A DNA stretch of 55,305 bases, taken from contig NW_006763295.1 of NCBI RefSeq assembly GCF_000218685.1, positions 2,885,237-2,940,541 on the forward strand. The letters run 5' to 3'. Below are positions 10,620 to 21,119 of this stretch, piece by piece. Positions within the stretch are counted from its first letter, which is position 1. Every line of letters starts with the position of its first letter. Position numbers and translations under genes: made by a program. Origin of the DNA: Serpula lacrymans var. lacrymans S7.9. Lineage: Eukaryota; Basidiomycota; Agaricomycetes; Boletales; Serpulaceae. The notes below the pieces were generated by a model. That model saw only the letters and a list, made by a program, of their open reading frames with translations, was not told the DNA's origin and did no database searches.

Positions 10620-12489
10620 TTTCCTAAGTGAGTTAAAGGTCCTCGGCTCAATGTACCAGCATAAAAATCATACTTGTCTGCCAAAAAATGAAGTGCTTGG
10701 TGGGCATTGGGAGCTGTGGTTATGTGTTGTCCAAATACTCGGTAGCATCCAAAAAGGTGGAGAATGGTAATAATGTATAGGAGTCTATAAAATGTCTGGT
10801 TTTAATACTTGTCTTTAAGTTGGCACTTTATTTTATAAATTTCTACCCTGGCATATAGGTAATTGCTGTACTTATAAAAGGATATAGAAAGTTAGGTGCC
10901 CACCTAGAAAACTATTTGTGTGTGTGGTCTGAGATCATCAGGATTATAGGATGGTCCAAGTGCAGGTGGGGCTATTCCTGAGCCAGCTGGGGAGAGACCA
11001 TTGGGATTCCAGGATTTTCCCAACATATGTGGGGCTATTCTCAAGTCAATTGGGGAGGAATCATTGGTATTATGGGATGGTCCCAACACAGCTGAGAATG
11101 GACCATCGACATGTTGTGATGTTCCCTGTACAGGTGGGGCTATTCCCAAGTCAGCTGGGGAGAGACTGTCAGTATTGTGGGATGGTCACAGCACATGTGG
11201 GGGCTATTCCTGAGTCAGATGGGGATGGACTATCAGGATTCTGGATGGTTCCAACATAACTGGGTATAGACCATCAGGATGCTGGTGGTCCCATAACTGT
11301 CTTACAATAGTTCATGGAGATCAACCAAGTTTGAAAGTCACACTACAGAAATATATGGTACTATGTGAGAATATATTCAACACACATTTAACACTAGGAC
11401 ACTGTAAGCTTACAGCTTTATGTCTGTCATGGCATCACTAGACCCTGAAACTGAACTTATTTGAGGTGACAGTCACATCAATTTTGAACCAACAAACTTT
11501 GATGTGTAACAATTTGTGATTAAGTAAGGGTTCTTGCTGCTGTTGTCAGTGTCTCTGGTAGCCAATGGCTTCTACATTAGTTTGTCACATGCCACAATGA
11601 CTGATGAACCTATGAGCTTAGGGTTATATTGTGTAACAATAAAAACACCTTGAACCTAAGGTTGTAAGTGTATAGTACTTCAGATGTGCCCCAGGAAATT
11701 CTGTTTAAATATTGGCAGAATATTGCATTGAATACTGAAACAGCCTGTGGAGCATCTAGTATACTATTTGGGGAGTTTCTATGGGACATCCTATAGAGCA
11801 TCCCACAGACACTACAACAATTCTGTCTACCATTTAGGGCATGCAAAACCCAATCATCTCATTCAAAATATATTCTTAAAACCTACATAATTTTGTTTGG
11901 TTAGTTCATTATGAATTGGTAACCTTATTTCAGACTACAATGACTAACTTTTCATATATAACAAAGGGATGAGATAATAGCCACAAGCAAAAATTAAGCC
12001 TATAGTATATATATATATTAGTACCCTTCCTCCAGTGTCTGCCATAGAATGTGGCTTTAAAATGTGCCTGTGCCACAGCATAGACAAATTTCACTAATTG
12101 CAACTTTGCTGCAGGTCAGGCACCTTACAAACTCATGTTATGGTGAAACAACCTACAGCCACACAAAGCCAAGCAAGTAAAACTAATGGAAAAAATGTAC
12201 TTCTACACAACTTCCATGTGGCTTTGAGGACCAACATCCCTTTTTTCTTAGAGCTCATAACTTGGTAAAAAAACCTCAACCTATGAGGGTATAACAGCCA
12301 CTATGCCACACAGTCCCAAAACCTGAGTTATAATTATTCAATAGTACATTAGCATGTGAAAATTATCTTGTCCAACAGGTGACATTTTTATATTTTGAAA
12401 TAAACACATCATCAATAAATATCAGTGAAAATATAATATTTCTAAATAATTGCTGATATTTTCTAGCAGGCTCTATATAATTCAAAAGC
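10620..12489. other. No gene seen; AT-rich, contains a minisatellite
   Basis: Short ORFs only, without recognisable motifs, on either strand. The only structure is the tandem repeat at 10,948-11,292 and an ACCTACAGCCACACA block near 12,150 that recurs near 20,270 inside a tRNA-like repeat. Confidence 0.6.
10948..11292 (+). repeat. Degenerate minisatellite, about 63-bp unit, about six copies
   Basis: Units start with GGATGGTCC(A/C)A, carry GTGGGGCTATTCC(C/T) and CAGCTGGGGAGAGACC, and end near CAT(T/C)GG(G/T)ATT. Some units are shortened to about 43 bp. The GGGCTATTCCCA core also forms the arrays at 24-25 kb. Confidence 0.75.
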
Positions 12490-13861
12490 CCCACCTGGTC
12501 TTACTGTTTTCCTGATGCATTGCTTTCACAAGAGTTTCTTATATGTTGGAACCCGTGAGAGTGATTTTTATTTTGGTTTAATGACCCAGGGCTCCTCTGG
12601 GAATAGTTATTTTTGTTGGTGGACCCACCTTGGTGTAAGGACCATTTTATTATTTTCTTATCTTCGCTATGTCTTGGTTCTCGAACGCTTTTCCCGTTAC
12701 ACCTCTGGCTCTAGGGCTAGAGGTATCATTTGCCGTTTTACTTCTCATAGCCCTCACAGGCTTTCTTAACCATCGCTACCATTTTATATCACAGATCAGA
12801 GAATGGGTATCGCTCCCAGCCAGCCAGCACACGGAGTAAGGATTGGTAGTAGGCATCTCGCCAACCAGCTCCAAGCCTCAGTAAAGCCTGGTTATACTAA
12901 TAACACCTTATTCAGGATCGTATCTCATTATGAGGATATGGTTCCTGAACACGCGTGACAATCCTCTATTATTAGTACAAGTCTCTCACCTGCTGATTAA
13001 TCAAGTTAAAAGTCGTACGATAGTTGTTCTCCCTTTTTCTTATTGGTTGATTGATTCCTCAGGCCACTTTTCATATATTCTCCTTTTGGTCTGAGGAACG
13101 AACAGTTCACTATATAAAGCCTTACCTATTCATGTATGGCTCCTTAGTTTTCTATTGCTGAATTTACCCGCTTTACTCCTCAACGGAAACCTTTGAAGCT
13201 TACCTCTCAAAGTCCTCTACTCGCTATATTTACTAGTGTCTGTCGACCTCAAGCTCATTGAACCCTTTACTCCCTGCAAGTGCAGAAGGAGACAGGTTTC
13301 GTTTTTGTTATAGTTTATCGTTGCCTCACACTTGGTGCATAGCATAGAGCTCCATGGCTCTACCAACTCGTCGTACTTCCTCAGCTGCTAGGGCCAGGTT
13401 CTCGCTTCTTGTATTCTGCAAGTAGATCTGTTCTGTAATGCGGGGGTTCACATTGCGCTCCAGCAGTTCTACTGCATGTTCATTGCCAAGCCCTCCTTGG
13501 ATGGAGAGGGCCAGGAACCGGGTAACATAATCATCTGTCTTCATGTTTCCTTGTTTGAAGGAACAGATTTGTTGGCAAGCCCAGTCACGCTCAGCCTGTG
13601 GTTTGAAATATTTTTCAATCTCAAGGTTGCCCAGGTAGGCCACACACCCGCAGTGTAGCACTCCTGAAGTTTTACTTGGGCGTATTGACCCACTACAGGT
13701 CCCTTTAGTTGAGATAGCACTACAGTTGCTACCTCAAAATCATCGGCAAATGCATCCCAGTTTGCCTTGACCCAAATTTGGAGCTTGATCCACCATTCAG
13801 CAAATTGCGCTCTGTTTCCTTCAAAGGCGCCGCTGTCATGCACCAAAGTTGATTGGTAGCA
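12490..13861 (-). pseudogene. Gypsy-type gag fragment, split by a solo LTR
   Basis: On the minus strand GAFEGNRAQFAEWWIKLQIW (about 13,840-13,780) opens a Ty3/gypsy retrotransposon capsid domain. A frame break follows near 13,615-13,640, then IEKYFKPQAERDWACQQI, DDYVTRFLALSIQGGL and AMELYAMHQ. At MHQ the frame is cut by the 697-bp LTR (12,634-13,330). It resumes on the far side in the same frame (GGSTNKNNYSQRSP) to a stop near 12,500, which fits the 5-bp target duplication. Protease and later domains are absent. The N-terminus may lie at 15,884-16,051, displaced by an inserted segment. The gene is dead, through a frameshift and an insertion. Confidence 0.8.
12634..13330 (+). repeat. Solo LTR of a gypsy-type element (697 bp), copy A
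   Basis: Begins TGTAAGGACCATTTTATT and ends GCCTCACA, flanked by perfect 5-bp duplications CTTGG (12,629-12,633 and 13,331-13,335). By eye it differs from copy B (35,631-36,327) at only two positions. TG...CA ends and a 5-bp duplication are typical of an LTR. No internal region remains, so it is a solo LTR left by recombination. Confidence 0.93.
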
Positions 13862-14144
13862 TGGACAGGTGTCAATAACAAAGCGAATATTCAAAAAGAC
13901 TCGCCTTTGCGCCACACAGGCACAGTGCCACGTGGAATAGTAATTAATATTGCCCTTTTTGAACTTGTGGCTGATCAGCACCACCTCTATTAGGCAATCC
14001 AGTCACGCTCACCTTTGCTTTTCCATCCGGTACTTTCCGCGTTTCGGCATTTTGGCAAATTTTCGCGTTGCCACTGGCTACACATTGCATTGCGCCCTCG
14101 CTTTTGTTGTTTCCCTTACTCCCCTTCCTTTGCCTAGCCCCACC

Positions 14145-14687
14145 ATGGGCCCCTTCCTCTCCTTTTTATTCTCACCTGACGGTCGTTTCTGGGTCCCCAT
14201 TCTAATCCACTTGTTTGTCACCTCCACCCTCCTCCTCCTCATCTTATTTGCACCCCCACCATTTCTGATGTCACCACTTCCTATCCGCTTCCGTCGCCGA
14301 TCCGTTGACTACCACGTGCCACTGCTGATATCAGCAAAGCCCCGGTGGCCGGTTCAAATAGGGCAACAGGTCCATCTTTATGACGTCGATCTACCATCAT
14401 ATACTATCAAAACACCGGTCGCTCGTCTTGCCTGGTTGGAGCGTGGGTGGGTAATTTTTGAGCTGGAGAAGGTTCATCCCCTTGCGTCGCCCATGTTCAT
14501 CGCGGTCCCATTCACTTGGGTACACTTATCTTTTGTCCATCGTCTTCACTACAGCTACACCTACCACACGCTGCCTGGGACTCACTTGTTCCAAATTGGG
14601 ACTACTCCTCTCCCTCCCTCATTTGACCAGGTGGTCCAACACAACCAGTCCATTGGTAAGGCCATGGAACTGTCGGATTTGGACTAG
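14145..14687 (+). CDS. Hypothetical 180-aa protein with one membrane segment, inside gypsy debris
   Basis: The start at 14,145 has a good fungal context (CACCATGG). The frame is open upstream to 13,950, but those codons look random. The protein begins MGPFLSFLFSPDG and has a hydrophobic stretch at about residues 13-44 (FWVPILIHLFVTSTLLLLI). It then continues as a polar domain with ordinary composition (LAWLERGWVIFELEKVHPL) to a stop after MELSDLD. I do not recognise the family. The sequence lies within a 1.9-kb stretch that appears to interrupt gypsy gag. It may be an accessory ORF of an element, a captured gene fragment, or a chance frame; the even codon use in the second half argues mildly for real coding. 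Confidence 0.35.
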   Translation: MGPFLSFLFSPDGRFWVPILIHLFVTSTLLLLILFAPPPFLMSPLPIRFRRRSVDYHVPLLISAKPRWPVQIGQQVHLYDVDLPSYTIKTPVARLAWLERGWVIFELEKVHPLASPMFIAVPFTWVHLSFVHRLHYSYTYHTLPGTHLFQIGTTPLPPSFDQVVQHNQSIGKAMELSDLD

Positions 14688-15829
14688 GTGGTGGACCGGT
14701 GGCTCCAGTTTCTTTTTCTTCAGCAGAACATTCATTTACAGTGTGATTATTTTTGATTTTTGAATCATTTTTATGGACACATATTTTTTAGAATGCCTGA
14801 CTGACAATAAAGGAACTGTGTTGATACTGATAGTGTTTTGCCTTGCCCTTTTTTTACTGCATCTTCCCATGACATCATGATTTTCCTGCTCTTTTTTTGC
14901 TATTGGACTTTACTTTATGGCTGTACAAACCTGTGACATTACTCACAGCATTTATTGTTCTATCCCTTTCTTTTCCTTTTTTTGACAATCTTATCCTGTA
15001 CTACCTATGCAGGATTTGTCAGCGTACATTCCTTCCTTCATGTTCTTTCTCATTCTTTTTGCACAGCTATACTGTGCATAGCCTACTTTTCTTTTACTAT
15101 ATAAACCCCTGTATTTTACCTTGTAAAAAAAACAAGAACTTGAATCCAGACTTCTACTCTAATATCAAGTTCACTACTCACTACTACTTGTGATTCAGTG
15201 TGGTCACAACACTTCCCACTGCTACCACTGTCAACTGCTGTCATCGTCACTCGTCACTTTTGAAAGTGATTGTCATCCCTTTTGATTAGCATCCTTCTGA
15301 GCACTACAGTCTGTGTGTCAGGAGCCTGCTATCACTGGGAACTTTGTCACCTCATCATATTGTCGTTCTCAAACCTACCTTGTGGTACGATTAGCAAGGT
15401 AGTGCTCGTCTATACTCGTCACAAAGCCCCTATCCTTCTATAAATTCAACTATCCCTCCTCCTCAAAACCCACACTCATACACCTCTGGGTTTTACTTTG
15501 AAGGATCTTTATACGTACCACCCCACGAACAACCAGACCACTCCACTGTTCTAGGAGGCAAAGCCCATAAACAAGTTCCGTGGAATCTGGGAGGATTGTG
15601 TGTTAGTTTGTTTTGTGTGTGGTTTTCTAACTGCAGTTCTCATCATCGACACCGCGGTCAGCGACAACTTCAATTTTCTTGTTAAATTTCTGTTAGATTA
15701 TACTCTGAAATACCAATACTCCATAGGATAACACCTCTGATTTGTAAGCCAGCCCAGTATGCAGCAGCTATTCTGTATAAGACGTCCGTGGTTGCATGTC
15801 ATGTTTAAGATCCTACAGTGTATAACCTT
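14688..15829. other. No gene seen; probable LTR remnant
   Basis: T-rich, with poly-T runs and AATAAA-like sites (CAATAAAGG near 14,806). It includes the second copy of the dispersed repeat (15,518-15,643). Probably the remains of an LTR or of an insertion into gypsy gag. Confidence 0.45.
15518..15643. repeat. Dispersed repeat, copy 2 of 2
   Basis: Matches 2,289-2,427 with about 88% identity by eye. Sequence to the left (about 15,180-15,517) is not present at the first site, where an LTR-1 fragment takes its place. Confidence 0.7.
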
Positions 15830-15901
15830 GGCTATATAGCTCAAATAGTAGAGCAGCTGGCATGTATCCAGAAGGTTCCAGGTTCAATCCCTGGTCTGGT
15901 C
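15830..15901 (+). pseudogene. tRNA-Thr(TGT)-like sequence
   Basis: Shows an A box (TAGCTCAAATAGTAGAGC) with a D stem GCTC/GAGC, a four-pair anticodon stem CTGG/CCAG with loop CATGTAT (anticodon TGT), and a perfect T arm CCAGG-TTCAATC-CCTGG. The acceptor pairs in only about five or six of seven positions, and the invariant T33 is A. It is therefore a tRNA pseudogene or the tRNA-derived head of a SINE rather than a working gene. Confidence 0.6.
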
Positions 15902-16051
15902 AATATCCAATTTTATCAATTTCTTCTCAGCCGAGGGGGCTGCTGCAGTGGGGTTTGCCTGTAGCTCGGCAAGTTGCATGGTCAGTGCCAAAATCTGTGC
16001 ACGCATATTGTGCAACAAAGTGTTGACATCAGGTTGGCTTTGCAATGACAT
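15884..16051 (-). pseudogene. Gypsy gag N-terminal fragment
   Basis: The minus-strand frame MSLQSQPDVNTLLHNMRAQI...LAELQANP has the short coiled-coil-like N-terminus typical of gypsy gag proteins in basidiomycetes. It breaks where the tRNA-like sequence begins, 2 kb from the capsid part at 12.5-13.9 kb on the same strand. I infer that both once belonged to one gag and were split by the intervening segment. Confidence 0.4.
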
Positions 16052-16102
16052 GTCAACTTGTTCTCTTGTAAAGTAAAATAAAAAATAGTAACTGGGGGTC
16101 AC

Positions 16103-17849
16103 CGCTTGCTATCTGCGGATCTGTCTCTTCCCAGCTGAGTATCAGATCTCAATCTCCAAATACCCACACCATAGTATTTGAAAGGTATATAAAAAGTATT
16201 GTAATAAACCCTGGTATGAACAGTTGTCAGGGGGTGGTCCGCTTGTTAAGCTGTCAACCCTTCTTCAACTGGCGGAGGCAAGTGCCTGGCCTGGTCAGAG
16301 GAAAACAAAGAAGAAGTTTGTATGTAATTTCTAATTAACAGTGGTTCCACACCAACTGTTGAGCTAAAATACTCCCCTTAACACTGGGGGCCGTGTATCA
16401 ATAATTGTTTCTTCTCCCAGAGCACTACAGGGTCATCGCTAGGAGCGCAACCTTCTGCTATATGGGATATTCCCAAACAATAACCCCTTAACCCTGGGGA
16501 CTGGGTTTGCACAAAGTGCGAGAGAGTAGTAAGAGCAAGTCCTAATGTAACAACCAAGAGTTTGTATACTCTGGCGCACAACTTCAGACAAAGCTGTAAA
16601 GGTAGTGAGGGGAGTGGTTACCCTTAGAATAGGACCAAGTTAGTTGTTGGTAAACAACAGGAGGACTCGCTGAGGAGTCTCCTGGATCTATTGCATATTT
16701 ATATTACTACAGGTTATTTGTACATGTGTACTATACAGTTGATGCGGGCAGTGGCTGATGATGTCATGGGGCATAGCCTGTGTAATCAGCTCCACTGCAT
16801 GAGAGATTTGTAGCTATAAATAAAGAAAAGCAGCACAACACGAGAAAAGGGGAGTTTTAACAAAGAAAAGTGCCGCATGATACAGTGTGTGAAAACTATA
16901 GAAGAAAGTTAAAGAGGAGAATGAAAGTTGAAGGTCCAAAAATTGTGTTATCATAACACCTTGAGTGCAATATGCAGGTCAAAGAGGATTATGCCTGGAA
17001 TTCAAGTGTATTTGTATGGCTAGCAGATGGACGAACAAGGACAGCACCTCAACTGTGATGCAATAAGGAACACGAGTACTTGACAAATGAACAGTCATGT
17101 CTACGGGGAAATGCCCCAGGCTCCTTTATCGTTGCTTGGCCACCAGGTAACAGGGGGCGGACTACCAGTTAAGCCCAGACTGTTATCTGCATGGGGTAGG
17201 AGGTGATATCTAGAGCGGGAAGGTTTGCAGGAGGATAGAAAAATGATAAAAAGGGTTAGGTTGGCTTGTGAATAACCCTGAGCACAATGGTAGCATCAAC
17301 ATATGGACAAAAAAGTCAAAAAAACACTTAACAGCGGAAACACTGCCAGGTGGTTAGGGAAGTTGATGTATCATGGCGTTAAGGGAAGAAACAAAAGAAA
17401 CACAAAAAACTGCTGAGAACGGGGTACAGAAAAAAGATGTGAAACGAGATCACTTAGCAGCAAAAAATTGGTAGGTCATATGAGAAATAGGGAGGATGGG
17501 ATGAGGTAACCCTGTGCCAAGACGGTGTAGCATGCATGTGTTGGATTACAACAGGAGTGGTGGGAAACAGGTGGTGGCGCACATATTGGAGTATAAATTG
17601 CCAGTGGAGTAAATATTACAAATACAGATAGTGGTCATGGTAATTGTGAGTGAGATCACATAGTCTCTGCAGTGAGGTTGTTTGAAGCAGAAACTGAGTA
17701 AGTGGCTGAAAGTTGGGACTAAAAATACTCAAATATAACATCAGTTAAAAAAGCTTGCCTTAAGTTTTAGCTGAGAGCTATATAAGAAAGGTATAACAGC
17801 TAAAACAAAGGGATACCATATTTGTAAAAGTTCTACATTTGTACATTGT
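16103..17849. other. No gene seen
   Basis: Mixed composition with no long frames, motifs or repeats that I recognise. The part next to 16,100 could be the leader and LTR of the minus-strand gypsy gag, but no clean LTR end or primer-binding site is visible. Confidence 0.4.
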
Positions 17850-18903
17850 CTGACATCACAGGGTAACTTTAATCTAGAAACACCATGTCTTTATTAAAAG
17901 TCTATGCGTTGCTAATGTACACCTTTTGAGTGAATATCAAGGCAAATGCTATGAACAACTCCAAGGTCTTGCTATGGGTGTTGCTTGCAGTCCAGATATA
18001 GCCAATATATATGGAGCTTACTATGAGGAACATTGTTTCCCTAATGAGAAAATACCCTTTCATTGAAGGCTCATAGATGATGTCTTATGTGTGGTATACA
18101 CTGACTCTGCGGACAAAGCCCTAAGTATTGCCACCACAATTAAAATCAAAGACGTCACTCTAGAATGGGCAGTGTCGGAGTTTTACACTCCATTTTTGGA
18201 TATGCTGGTTTATATTGATCCTCTATCTGGCAAAATAGAGCATAACCTTATCAAAAGGCACTGAACCATCACAAAAGACTTCCATGGATATCTTATCATC
18301 CGAAAGATGTGAAAGAAGGCACATTTATTGGTGAGATCTCCCGCCTCGCTATGTTAAGCAGTATGAAAAAGTCATACTGTGAAGCCCTTGTAGATCTTCT
18401 TTATCTATATTTGGGGTGTGGCTATCCAGAGGTGGTGCTCAATACTTGGTTACAAGATAATATCCAAACATGTTGGAATAACAAATTATTGGATAAACCT
18501 GACATAGAACGGGACATGTTTGTCCTCAAAACCGAGTTTAACCCTTCATAGAATGCCTTTAATATCAAGGATCTTGGTAAGATCATTACAGATACTTGGT
18601 CTGAAATTCTGGTAGTACACCACAGAGCCAACCACCAGCAACAGTGGCGCAATCATCAACAATGTGATGCCCTTCAGGCTCGCGGTTTGTGTGAGATAGA
18701 TCACATGATACTTGATAGGCTAGATGCAGGCAATGTCTGCGTTTTAGTTCCCATTGAACCCGGGGAAGCTGCCTATTACCAGTTTCCAGGAGAGTTTGGT
18801 GTTGCCTTATCTCCTGATCATCCGCAATATTGGGTCAAACATTATGTTAAATGGCCCGGCACTCCTAGTGAGCGTTCGGTTGATTGGGTATTCCGTGTTT
18901 GAA
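17850..18903 (+). pseudogene. Reverse transcriptase relic, Penelope-like type
   Basis: The plus strand reads EYQGKCYEQLQGLAMGVACS, then PDIANIYGAYYEE (RT finger/palm region). An in-frame TGA follows, then RLIDDVLCVVY, the catalytic (Y/L)IDD box. FLDMLVYIDPLSGKIEH comes next, then a stop and a +1 frameshift. LPWISYHPKDVKEGTFIGEI and SRLAMLSSMKK close the conserved part. The order GLAMG..A, IDD, FLD, HP...K.G matches Penelope-like RTs. No GIY-YIG endonuclease was seen. The C-terminal frame ends at 18,902 (SERSVDWVFRV). Three or more lesions show that it is dead. An LTR-1 copy follows 40 bp later. Confidence 0.65.
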
Positions 18904-18944
18904 ATCCCTTATCTAACAGCCCGTTGCTGGAACACCAACTTATC

Positions 18945-19264
18945 TGTTAGTTTTGGTGATTCTGCACCTTTGTGCTATCTATATATTTTCATTCCTTTCT
19001 CTATCTATTTCTCTATCATTTAGTATTGATTGTGTTTTCTATTATTTTGCTTTTGTCGCTGCTTTGTTTACCTTTGTTTACAAAACATCGGACAGTACTG
19101 CAGAGTCCAATGCTTCCTATTCTCTAGTTACTCACATTGGACTCTAGGTACTGTATACCTGTCATACTCTCTAATAATATAGTTACTCACATTGGACTCT
19201 AGTTCCAGTCCCTGATTGCTCTCAGCAAGTGGTTAGACACTTCCCTTAAGCTTTGTTCTTAATA
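18945..19264 (+). repeat. LTR-1, full length (320 bp)
   Basis: TGTTAG...TTAATA. The flanks TTATC and TTGTC differ at one base, so it may be an old simple insertion. Confidence 0.88.
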
Positions 19265-20049
19265 TTGTCTTCAATGTAATTCATGCTGGTCTCTATAATA
19301 GAGAATTCCTAGTTTCCAGAAAATGAACAAAAAATTTGTTCGATCTAGCAGCCATGTGGAGGAAATCCATTTCTAACAAAGAATACAAACAGCAGACAAT
19401 GATCTGCTTTTTGCCCTTGAACAAATGGATCACAATAAGGAAACTTATGAATACATTACAGGTTGACAGTATTATAATTTGCTGATCAACGGAAGCAAAC
19501 CCAAACCTTAATGTTAACGCTAACTCTAACCAAATGATGTGTACATAAGCCTTATTAAGCAACCCCTAGCCTTATAAGGCTAACCAGCGTATCTGCTCTG
19601 ACAGGTTAACTTAGATTAACTGGTCACGTGATTATGATATCACACTATTGTCTACCTAACAGCAAACCACATGTTTAACACATGGTTGGGATAACCGGTC
19701 TGGACCTTGGTCTGGAACCTGCTTGTATGTTATAGCCCGGGACCTATGCCCTCCGGACCTTTACAATGAATAATATCATCCTGCTTACATAGGGGGATAC
19801 ATGACCAAACATTATTATTGTCCTCCCCGGACGTTTATGTGGGAATAACCACAATCCCTAATTGTTATCTTATCAATTCAGGGGGGGATGACATGCTCAT
19901 GGGACCTTATCATTTATCTCTGATTGGCCACTCCCACACTGTTGTTATGACCAATAGGATCTTCTTTGGAATTGTCTTTGTTTTTAAGAATAACACGGGC
20001 CAACTCCCACGCTGTCATCAGATTGCCTCGGCATTAGAATACATCAGGA

Positions 20050-20790
20050 AAAATGGGGGTAGCTATATAGAGCTCTATAGCACTATAAGTACCCATAAAG
20101 CTGTTATAGTGGTCAAACCTGTTATAGAACCTCTGCCATCTATAAAGCCTCATATAGCTCTATAAATGCTCTTATAGATGTTGGAAATTGTTGTGTGGCT
20201 GTTTAAAAAAAATTAACACAGACAGGATTTGAACTCTCAACCTGCTAATCAGCTCTTGGGTGACTAAGCAACCTACAGCCACACATCACATTTATCCACT
20301 ACACCATGAGAACTTATAAATTGTATTATACAGGTGTTATATATTGACCTTTCATGGACTGAGATTATTTTTTTACTCATTATCACTACTTATATTTGGA
20401 TAAATCATTATTCTTATTTTGTGAGTATCAGGGATACATACTACTATTTCACTAATACAGGCTACATAATTAATTAATACTGGATGATTTATTAGCCCTT
20501 TTAAGCACCTTGAACTATATTATAACTATGACTCTTAAAGCTATAGGAGCTATGTGGGCTGCTATAGGCTATAAGAGCATTTATAGTATCTTGCCTATAA
20601 TAATATACTTGACTCCAAACACTTTTGGCCTCTTTCTATTATTAAACAAGTTTATTAGATTAATCCAGAGTTTGAGGGAATTATAGATACTTCTCCCCTC
20701 GGTTAAAATTTTGCCTACTACTGTGCTATAAGAGCTATAAGAGCTATGATTGCACTGATAGTACTATAGTTTCTATGAATGCATTTATAT
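20050..20790. repeat. Imperfect inverted repeat with CTATAAATGCTCTTATAG arms
   Basis: CTATAAATGCTCTTATAG near 20,159 has an exact 18-bp reverse complement near 20,562. Further short AGCTCTATAG/CTATAGGAGCT pairs lie around both arms. A tRNA-like sequence lies between the arms, so the whole may be a decayed non-autonomous element. Confidence 0.55.
20220..20312 (-). pseudogene. tRNA-like sequence, possible SINE head
   Basis: The minus strand reads GTTCTCATGGTGTAGTGGAT (A-box-like) and about 60 bases later GAGTTCAAATCC (B-box-like). The arms do not fold into a full cloverleaf. The internal ACCTACAGCCACACA block recurs near 12,150. Confidence 0.4.
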
Positions 20791-21119
20791 ATATAGGTGG
20801 TGGCTATATAGCAAAAGAGTTTTTCCTGATGCAATAAGGGGCGCAATCATTGGCTGATAAGCAATGATAACATATGCTACCCGATCTGGGTGCGGGTCCA
20901 GAAATCCGGAAACTGATGTCCTCTCCCACAGAGTAGGGACCCGGTGGATGGGTAAGCCGGCCCGGCCCGAGCATCACATGAAACTACCTCGAGAATAGCT
21001 CAAGTGCTTCACGCACTGCCGCACTGCACTGCTTGCCAGTTTGCTATAAAAATGAGGAGACTCTGACCAACTGAAGAGCATCTTGCAAAATTACCTAGCC
21101 CTCCCCTCTCAGTGGGGGG

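Larger units (their letters stand above)
19265..21119. other. No convincing gene; inverted CTATAG-rich repeats
   Basis: One 115-codon frame (19,818-20,165, MSSPDVYVGITTIPN...) is open, but its second half is repeat sequence, so I do not call it a gene. The remainder is AT-rich, with a short GC-rich patch near 20,880-20,980. Confidence 0.5.

Noticed and set aside
15830..15901. Functional tRNA-Thr gene
   Set aside because: T33 is missing and the acceptor stem has mispairs. Kept only as a tRNA-like pseudogene.
19818..20165. 115-aa hypothetical protein
   Set aside because: The second half is CTATAG-rich repeat sequence and no motif or intron signal supports it.
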